The translations under genes and the position numbers were made by a program. A stretch of 13,354 bases of DNA, taken from NCBI GenBank assembly GCA_051252095.1, contig JBPOFK010000031.1:1-13354 (forward strand), written 5' to 3'. Shown here piece after piece: positions 6,167 to 11,744 of the stretch. The notes under the pieces were generated by a model. The model was given only the letters and a program-made list of their open reading frames with translations, was not told the DNA's origin and made no database searches. The stretch comes from GCA-2401735 sp051252095 (GTDB lineage: Bacteria > Pseudomonadota > Gammaproteobacteria > Burkholderiales > Methylophilaceae). The number at the start of each line of letters is the position of its first letter. The stretch's first letter is position 1.

Positions 6167-6754
6167 ATGTTTTGGAATATCCCCAATATACTAACAGTAC
6201 TCAGAATTGTGCTTATTCCAGTGTTTGTGGGCATTTTTTACTTACCACATAATATATTTGCATTAGATACGCAACCCACGCATGCAATCAATTTAATTGC
6301 ATCAAGCATTTTTGCTTTAGCTTCATTTACAGATTGGTTAGATGGTTATATTGCCAGAAAGTATAATCAAACCAGTAGCTTTGGTGCATTTCTGGACCCA
6401 GTAGCGGATAAGCTAATGGTGACCGCAGCGCTTATCGTATTAGTTGAATTTGATCGAGTGGGGGCTATTGTTTCATTGATTATTATAGGTAGAGAGATTG
6501 CTATTAGCGCATTGCGTGAATGGATGGCTTCAATAGGTAAAAGCAGTAATGTCGCAGTAGCCATGATAGGTAAAATTAAAACAGCAGCACAAATGATTGC
6601 GATTTTATTGTTACTTTATTTTGATCCTATTGGACTATTCAATACAGCTAAAATTGGCACTTGGTTAATCTATCTGGCCGCAATATTGACATTAGTATCA
6701 ATGGCTTATTACTTGAAAGCAGCATGGCCAGTCATTAAAGATTCTTTTGAGTAG
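6167..6754 (+). CDS. pgsA: CDP-diacylglycerol--glycerol-3-phosphate 3-phosphatidyltransferase
   Basis: PgsA makes phosphatidylglycerol phosphate from CDP-diacylglycerol and glycerol-3-phosphate, the first step to phosphatidylglycerol and cardiolipin, in the inner membrane. The 195-residue protein begins MFWNIPNILTVLRI, typical of PgsA. The CDP-alcohol phosphotransferase motif is complete: D56-x2-D59-G60-x2-A63-R64-x8-G73-x3-D77-x3-D81, whose aspartates bind the metal ions. Several hydrophobic helices fill the rest. The loop of about 15 residues after helix 1 (HNIFALDTQPTHA) is a little longer than in the shortest homologues. It follows uvrC at 23 bases, as in many gamma- and betaproteobacteria, and is followed by tRNA-Gly. 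The ribosome binding site is poor, so translation may depend on coupling to uvrC. Confidence 0.97.
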   Translation: MFWNIPNILTVLRIVLIPVFVGIFYLPHNIFALDTQPTHAINLIASSIFALASFTDWLDGYIARKYNQTSSFGAFLDPVADKLMVTAALIVLVEFDRVGAIVSLIIIGREIAISALREWMASIGKSSNVAVAMIGKIKTAAQMIAILLLLYFDPIGLFNTAKIGTWLIYLAAILTLVSMAYYLKAAWPVIKDSFE

Positions 6755-6810
6755 CGTTTTCTGTATTGAATGCTTACAAATATATATTTCATAAAAGGGG
6801 CAATTCAGTC

Positions 6811-6838
6811 TTGACATCAATGCGAAAGTCGCTAAAAT
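6811..6838 (+). promoter_or_regulatory. Strong sigma70 promoter of the tRNA genes
   Basis: TTGACA (6811-6816, perfect -35) and TAAAAT (6833-6838, 5 of 6) are spaced by 16 bases. The bases just after the -10 (GCTCGCTC) are GC-rich like the discriminators of stringently controlled stable-RNA promoters. Initiation would fall about 7 bases before the mature tRNA-Gly 5' end. Confidence 0.85.
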
Positions 6839-6851
6839 GCTCGCTCTTAAC

Positions 6852-6927
6852 GCGGGAATAGCTCAGCTGGTAGAGCGATACCTTGCCAAGGTATAGGTCG
6901 CGAGTTCGAACCTCGTTTCCCGCTCCA
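6852..6927 (+). tRNA. tRNA-Gly (anticodon GCC)
   Basis: This is a 76-base cloverleaf. The acceptor arm GCGGGAA pairs with TTCCCGC, the D arm contains AGCTGGTAGA, the anticodon loop is TTGCCAA (anticodon GCC), the T arm contains the TTCGAAC loop, and CCA is encoded. It corresponds to glyW of E. coli, which also sits after pgsA. It has its own strong promoter at 6811. Confidence 0.97.
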
Positions 6928-6935
6928 AAATTAAG

Positions 6936-6972
6936 AAACGGGGATTTTAGCAAGTGCTGATATCCCCGTTTT
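6936..6972 (+). terminator. Terminator-like hairpin between the two tRNAs
   Basis: AAACGGGGAT (6936-6945) pairs perfectly with ATCCCCGTTT (6962-6971) and is followed by TTAGTTT. The 16-base loop can form a small inner stem (AGC with GCT). It would end most tRNA-Gly transcripts before tRNA-Cys, or act as a processing structure in a joint precursor. Confidence 0.7.
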
Positions 6973-6990
6973 AGTTTCAAGAAGTATCAT

Positions 6991-7064
6991 GGCGCGATAG
7001 CAAAGTGGTTATGCAGCGGCCTGCAAAGCCGTAGACGCCGGTTCGATTCCGGCTCGCGCCTCCA
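6991..7064 (+). tRNA. tRNA-Cys (anticodon GCA)
   Basis: This is a 74-base cloverleaf. The acceptor arm GGCGCGA pairs with TCGCGCC, the anticodon loop CTGCAAA gives anticodon GCA, the T loop is TTCGATT, and CCA is encoded. It matches cysT of E. coli, which also follows glyW. No separate promoter is obvious in the 63 bases after tRNA-Gly, so it may depend on read-through of the hairpin at 6936. Confidence 0.97.
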
Positions 7065-7305
7065 TCCATCCTCATGTAACACCCAACAGAAATATTATTG
7101 TTTTTATTTAGTGTGAGCGTAAGCTCCTGCTATTCCTTAATCTGATACTTCTTTATTACACAGTATCCCTTCATTTAGGCAAAACGTTGAATAAGTGTGT
7201 GTTTTAGGTCTTAATTTCAGAAGTTAGATTTAAAATATAGCGTAATATCTTGTAATTAATGGAATTAATCATTTAAAGTATTACTTTGCGCATGAAAACT
7301 CGAGA
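7065..7305 (+). other. Non-coding leader region before the adhesin export operon
   Basis: This AT-rich gap of 241 bases separates tRNA-Cys from the transporter operon and should hold the operon promoter. The best candidate I see is TTGAAT (7187-7192), 17 bases, then CTTAAT (7210-7215), which is only a moderate match. TTGTAA at 7250 with TTTAAA at 7272 is an alternative. No clear terminator for tRNA-Cys and no strong operator were found. Confidence 0.35.
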
Positions 7306-9474
7306 ATGAATTTAAACGAAGCGAGCAAAATGGATAATACCTTAGAAGCATTACGAGGTGATGTGGCGGACAGTTTATTGAGCTGTCTACAGATATCCTG
7401 TCGCATGCATGGCATTGCCATCTCCAAAGATGCGCTCGCGGCTGGCTTGCCCCTCAGTAATGGCAGGATGACGCCGAGTTTAGTCAAACGTGCAGCAGAG
7501 CGCGCTAACCTTGTTAGTAGTGTCCTAAAGAAGCCTTTAAAGCAAATTCACGCTGAGTTTACGCCTGCAATCCTATTACTTAAGGATGAGGAAGCTTGTT
7601 TATTCCTTGGGTGGGATGATAAAAAGACACACGCACGTGTGATTTTTCCTGAACTGGGCGAAGCGGAGGTATCAATTACGCTGGATAACTTGAATGAAAG
7701 GTTTTCAGGTTATCTAATCGTTACAAAGCCTAAATTCATTTTTGATAAGCGTGCACCTGATGTAAAAAGTAGTCGGCATAAGCATTGGTTCTGGGGGGTG
7801 CTGTCAGAAAATAAACGTATTTATCGTGACATTATGCTAGCCGCTTTTTTAATCAATATGTTTGCATTGGCGATGCCGCTATTCACGATGAATGTTTATG
7901 ACCGTATCGTTCCTAATCGGTCAGTAGAGACATTATGGGTGATGGTGATAGGCATTGCTTTGATTGTTTTTGCAGATATTGCGCTGCGCACAATGCGTGC
8001 TTATTTCTTGGATTGGGCTAGTCAGCGCATTGATATTAAATTGAGTGCTAGCATCATGGAGAAAGTGCTAGGGACACGTTTAGAGTTGCGACCAAGCTCA
8101 GCTGGTTCGTTTGCTTCTAACTTAAGAGCCTTTGAAACAGTTAGAGACTTTATTACTTCCGCAACTATCACAACGCTAATTGATATTCCGTTTGCACTCA
8201 TTTTTATTATTGTCATTGGTTGGATTTCACCTTACATGGTCATTCCAGTCGCTATTGGCGGCGTTGTCTTGCTTGTCTATTCTTTTAGCGTGCAAACGAA
8301 AATGCAAGAACATTCAGAGTCAATGTTCAGGGCCGGTGCAATTAGGAATGCAACGCTTATTGAGAGCTTAGTGGGCTTGGAAACGATTAAAGCGCTCGGC
8401 ATTGAAGGGCGTATGCAGCGGCAATGGGAGCAAAGCGCCTACTTTTTAATGCAGGTGAGTGCTAAGTTGAAGTTGCTGTCTGCATCGATTACCAATGGTG
8501 CAAATGGTATCTCGCAGCTTGTGAACGTGACTTCTGTCTTGCTTGGCGTTTATTTGGTCATTGAAGGCGATTTAACTATGGGTGGGCTGATTGCCTGCAC
8601 GATGCTGGCAGGCCGCGCATTGGCGCCCGTGTCGCAGTCCGCTGGTTTAATGACACAGTATCATAATGCGACAACAGCACTAACTTCCTTAGATGATGTA
8701 ATGAGCAGGGCTATTGAACGGCCAGACGAAACCAGTTTTTTATCTCGAAGCGCTTTCCAAGGCGACATTGAGTTTCGTGATGTGAGCTTCAATTACCCGG
8801 GCACAGAGTTTAGTGCGCTCAAAAATGTTTCATTTAAAATTCGTGCAGGAGAGCATGTCGTTATTTTAGGTCGAATGGGCTCTGGGAAGACAACACTGCA
8901 AAAGTTGATATTAGGTTTGTACCAACCAACAGGTGGCGCAATTTTAATAGATGGAATCGATTCAAGACAAATTGACCCAGCAGAGCTGAGACGCAGTATT
9001 GGATATGTTCAGCAAGACACCAATTTATTTTATGGTTCAATGCGAGACAATATTGCTATTGCATCACCGCATGCGGACGATGAGCAAGTGCTGAATGCTG
9101 CGCGCATCGGTGGCATTGCAGACTTTATTAATACGCATCCAAATGGGTTTGATATGTCAATCGGCGAGCGCGGTGAAACGCTATCAGGAGGGCAACGCCA
9201 AGGCGTGGGAATTGCAAGAGCAATGATTAATAGCCCATCTATTATTTTATTGGATGAGCCAACCAGTGCGATGGATCACTCTGGAGAAGACTTTGTTAAA
9301 GCACGACTCAAGGAAGCCATATTTGGAAAAACAATGTTGGTGATTACGCACCGCTCTTCCTTATTTGATTTGGTTGATAGGATCATTGTTATTGATAATG
9401 GCAAGGTTGTCGCCGATGGCGCTAAAGCACAAGTTATCGAAGCATTGCGTACTGGGAAAGTGGGTAAAGCGTAA
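7306..9474 (+). CDS. lapB: LapB-type type I secretion ABC transporter with inactive C39 domain
   Basis: This is the inner-membrane ATPase/permease of a type I secretion system for a giant adhesin. It is 722 residues, the usual length. Residues 12-140 form a C39-like domain; by eye, the catalytic Cys of true C39 peptidases corresponds to Ser23 (D22-S23-L24 in place of D-C-G), so it should bind cargo rather than cut it. A membrane domain follows from about 175 to 440, then the ABC domain: Walker A G522-RMGSG-K528-T-T, Q loop YVQQD, signature L626-S-G-G-Q630, Walker B ILLD650-E651, and the switch H682. This layout is that of LapB-family exporters (not the LPS-assembly LapB). The start at 7306 and an ATG at 7330 are both possible; neither has a strong ribosome binding site. 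The stop overlaps the next start (TAATG), implying translational coupling with the fusion protein. The outer-membrane partner is not in the window. Confidence 0.93.
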   Translation: MNLNEASKMDNTLEALRGDVADSLLSCLQISCRMHGIAISKDALAAGLPLSNGRMTPSLVKRAAERANLVSSVLKKPLKQIHAEFTPAILLLKDEEACLFLGWDDKKTHARVIFPELGEAEVSITLDNLNERFSGYLIVTKPKFIFDKRAPDVKSSRHKHWFWGVLSENKRIYRDIMLAAFLINMFALAMPLFTMNVYDRIVPNRSVETLWVMVIGIALIVFADIALRTMRAYFLDWASQRIDIKLSASIMEKVLGTRLELRPSSAGSFASNLRAFETVRDFITSATITTLIDIPFALIFIIVIGWISPYMVIPVAIGGVVLLVYSFSVQTKMQEHSESMFRAGAIRNATLIESLVGLETIKALGIEGRMQRQWEQSAYFLMQVSAKLKLLSASITNGANGISQLVNVTSVLLGVYLVIEGDLTMGGLIACTMLAGRALAPVSQSAGLMTQYHNATTALTSLDDVMSRAIERPDETSFLSRSAFQGDIEFRDVSFNYPGTEFSALKNVSFKIRAGEHVVILGRMGSGKTTLQKLILGLYQPTGGAILIDGIDSRQIDPAELRRSIGYVQQDTNLFYGSMRDNIAIASPHADDEQVLNAARIGGIADFINTHPNGFDMSIGERGETLSGGQRQGVGIARAMINSPSIILLDEPTSAMDHSGEDFVKARLKEAIFGKTMLVITHRSSLFDLVDRIIVIDNGKVVADGAKAQVIEALRTGKVGKA

Positions 9475-10886
9475 TGAGTCAAAAACTGTTCAGTGTTTTA
9501 GGTAAAGTGCATAACTTTTTTTTGGCGCGGACGTGGCTGACCAAGCCTGTGCATTATTTGCTTGAAAGATGGGCGCCTACATCAACAGCGGAAGAACGTG
9601 CTTGGTCTGAAGATGCGGAGTTCGCGATATTAGAACAAGCGCCGTTACGTGCAAAAAAAATTCTATATTGGATGGTGATTATTCTAGCAATGCTTGTTGC
9701 ATGGGCTGGGTACACAAAGATAGATGAAATTACACGAGGGGAAGGGAGAGTTATTCCCTCACAGCAAGTACAAATCGTGCAGTCATATGATGGGGGTATT
9801 GTTTCCCAGTTACTGGTACATGAAGGTGAGGCGGTTACAAAAGGCCAACCATTAGTTAAGATTGATCAGACAAGAGCTGTGTCATCATTACGTGAAAATC
9901 GTTCCCAGTATTTGTCTCTACTTGCTAGGCAGTCAAGATTGAGGGCTTTAGCGTCGGATAGCGAATATGTTCAGGATGAAGAGATTAAGAAAGAGGCACC
10001 TGAGTTGTATACGCAAGAATATGCACTTTACGCCTCAAGTAAATCAGAGCTGGCTTCTCAAGTTGCAATCGCAGCTGAGCAAGTGAAGCAACGTCAGCGT
10101 GAATTAGCGGAAACCTATGCTAGATTAGAACAGGCGTCTAAAGGGTTGGAGCTGACAAATAGAGAACTTGAAGTGACACGGCCGCTTAGAGAGAGTGGTG
10201 CGGTATCAGATGTTGATTTGCTCAGATTAGAACGAGATGTTGCAAAATTGCGTGGTGAACGTAATCAAGCCCGAGAACAAGTGGGGCGCGTAAAGTCTGC
10301 TATTGCTGAAGCAGAAAGAAAGATTAAAGAAATTGAATCAGCTTTTCGGAATAAGGTGCGAACTGAGTTATCTGAAACAACAGCTAAATTGAATGGCTTA
10401 ATTGAGGTGCAAGTTGCACTTGACGATAAAGTTCAGCAATCAGTACTAAAGTCACCAGTGAATGGCACAGTAAGTCGCCTGTTCTATAACACTGTTGGAG
10501 GTGTTATCCAGCCTGGCAAAGAGGTGCTGGAACTTGTGCCAACAGATGATACTTTAGTCTTAGAGACAAAAATACAACCAAGAGATATTGGATTTGTGAG
10601 TCTCAATCAAGCAGCTGCAGTTAAGCTCACTGCATATGACTATACGATATATGGGACAATGGAGGCTAAAGTTATCAGTGTTGCTGCCGATTCTATAGTA
10701 GATGAGAAAGGTAATGCTTTTTATATAGTTAAAGTGCAAACATTAAAACCAAGTTTAGGGAAAAACCTCCCTATTATCCCAGGTATGGTGGCGCAAGTTG
10801 ATATTATTACCGGTAAAAAGTCAGTGCTTTCTTATTTACTCAAGCCTGTATTAAAGGCGAAATCATACGCTTTCACGGAGAGGTAA
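9474..10886 (+). CDS. lapC: LapC/HlyD-type membrane fusion protein of type I secretion
   Basis: This periplasmic adaptor links the ABC exporter to a TolC-like outer-membrane channel. It is 470 residues, typical of the HlyD family. A cytoplasmic N-terminal segment of about 60 residues precedes one membrane helix (63-80). The first lipoyl half-motif follows (about 94-130, with GRVIPSQQVQIVQS), then a long coiled-coil hairpin rich in Glu, Arg, Lys and Ala (about 135-325). The second lipoyl half is KSPVNGTVSRLFYNTVGGVI, and a beta-barrel region runs to the end (PIIPGMVAQVDIITGKKS is the HlyD family signature area). It overlaps the transporter by one base, and its own stop overlaps the regulator start by one base (TAATG again), so all three are coupled. 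GGAGAGG just before its stop would serve the next gene. Confidence 0.95.
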   Translation: MSQKLFSVLGKVHNFFLARTWLTKPVHYLLERWAPTSTAEERAWSEDAEFAILEQAPLRAKKILYWMVIILAMLVAWAGYTKIDEITRGEGRVIPSQQVQIVQSYDGGIVSQLLVHEGEAVTKGQPLVKIDQTRAVSSLRENRSQYLSLLARQSRLRALASDSEYVQDEEIKKEAPELYTQEYALYASSKSELASQVAIAAEQVKQRQRELAETYARLEQASKGLELTNRELEVTRPLRESGAVSDVDLLRLERDVAKLRGERNQAREQVGRVKSAIAEAERKIKEIESAFRNKVRTELSETTAKLNGLIEVQVALDDKVQQSVLKSPVNGTVSRLFYNTVGGVIQPGKEVLELVPTDDTLVLETKIQPRDIGFVSLNQAAAVKLTAYDYTIYGTMEAKVISVAADSIVDEKGNAFYIVKVQTLKPSLGKNLPIIPGMVAQVDIITGKKSVLSYLLKPVLKAKSYAFTER

Positions 10887-11608
10887 TGCGCGATATTTTT
10901 TTATGTCCTAATGGCAATATGCTGGATAACTGGAAACAGGCTTTTCCAAAGGCGCTGGTGTCTGCGTCTTTGGTTACTGTTCCTGTGAACGAGCCTGTTG
11001 TTTTTTGGGTGCATGCCAATGCAAATAATGTCAGTTGGCTTGAAAATGTTATGGGCAGTATCGATAGGAAGTTCAAAGCCTCTAAAGTAGTGGTGCTGGC
11101 CAATACTCCCAATCAGTCTGATGCGCTAACTGTCATGCGTCAAGGTGCCGTTGGTTATTGCCACGCATACAGTGCCCCAAGTATGCTGAAAGAACTAAAG
11201 ACTGTCGTGATGCACGGAGGTGTTTGGTTAGGCAATGATTTGCTGAAATCATTAATTGGTGCAACAAAAGATGTTATTCAGACTGCTTCATCTAATGTTG
11301 AGAAGGCACTGGGCTTGCTCACGAATCGTGAAAAACAAGTGGCACTAGAAGCGGCTAAAGGGCTTAGTAATAAAGAGATAGCACGCTTACTCAATATCAC
11401 TGAGCGTACGGTTAAAGCACATATATCAGCCTCACTAGAAAAGTTAGGCGTTAAAGATAGGCTGCAGCTTGCATTGGTTCTAAGCGAAAAGGAAGAGCCC
11501 GCAAAAAAACAGCCTAGTGCGGATATAAGAACGTTGCAACCTAAAAAGGATGTAATCAATGAATCAGCAAAAAATAGTGCTAAAAAAAAACTTGAACAAG
11601 TAGCTTAA
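10886..11608 (+). CDS. LuxR-type regulator with degenerate receiver domain
   Basis: This is a 240-residue transcription factor. Residues 144-198 form a standard LuxR/NarL helix-turn-helix (LTNREKQV, the KGLSNKEIARLLNITERTVKAHI recognition region, LGVKDRLQLAL). Residues 1-118 have the size and strand-helix rhythm of a response-regulator receiver (VVVLANTP and GAVGYCHAY resemble strands 4 and 5). However, the acidic pair near the N-terminus is replaced (FLCPNGN), and no Asp stands where the phospho-acceptor should be (VVFWVHANA). It therefore probably does not take a phosphate and responds to something else. A Lys-rich tail of about 40 residues (201-240) follows the HTH. It is fused to the secretion operon by a TAATG overlap and lies just before the adhesin, so it is a likely regulator of this locus; the direction of control is not visible. 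Confidence 0.88.
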   Translation: MRDIFLCPNGNMLDNWKQAFPKALVSASLVTVPVNEPVVFWVHANANNVSWLENVMGSIDRKFKASKVVVLANTPNQSDALTVMRQGAVGYCHAYSAPSMLKELKTVVMHGGVWLGNDLLKSLIGATKDVIQTASSNVEKALGLLTNREKQVALEAAKGLSNKEIARLLNITERTVKAHISASLEKLGVKDRLQLALVLSEKEEPAKKQPSADIRTLQPKKDVINESAKNSAKKKLEQVA

Positions 11609-11650
11609 TCGCTACTATTTCATCGCTCGTCATCTAGTAACATTCGTCTA

Positions 11651-11670
11651 TATTGTCCTTCGGTACAATA
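11651..11670 (+). other. UUCG-tetraloop hairpin before the adhesin gene
   Basis: TATTGTCC and GGTACAATA-type arms form an 8-position stem with one C-T mismatch, closed by C(TTCG)G, a very stable RNA tetraloop. No T tract follows, so it is not a classic terminator. It lies in the 136-base gap between regulator and adhesin and could mark a processing or stabilising site. No convincing adhesin promoter was found in this gap. Confidence 0.4.
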
Positions 11671-11744
11671 GTCAGCTTGCCTAAAACAGTATCTAATTAC
11701 AGTGTTGGAATGTGTATGCATTCAAAATTGATTAAGGAAGCGTT

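Noticed and set aside
6789..6980. Minus-strand open frame with GAGNEVRTRDLYLGKVSLYQLSYSR-like peptide
   Set aside because: It is antisense to tRNA-Gly; this peptide is a well-known false gene made by translating the reverse of a tRNA.
7306..7725. Active C39 peptidase (bacteriocin-type processing transporter)
   Set aside because: The position of the catalytic Cys is Ser23 and no His motif of the GHFVV type is seen; the pattern is that of the inactive domain of adhesin exporters.
8180..8371. Plus-strand 63-codon frame and several minus-strand frames inside the transporter operon
   Set aside because: They lie fully inside firmly identified transporter and regulator genes in other frames.
11705..11728. 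Promoter for the adhesin (TTGGAA with CAAAAT) and a GAATG/CATTC inverted repeat
   Set aside because: The box spacing is only 12 bases and the inverted repeat has 5-bp arms, too weak to list as a feature.
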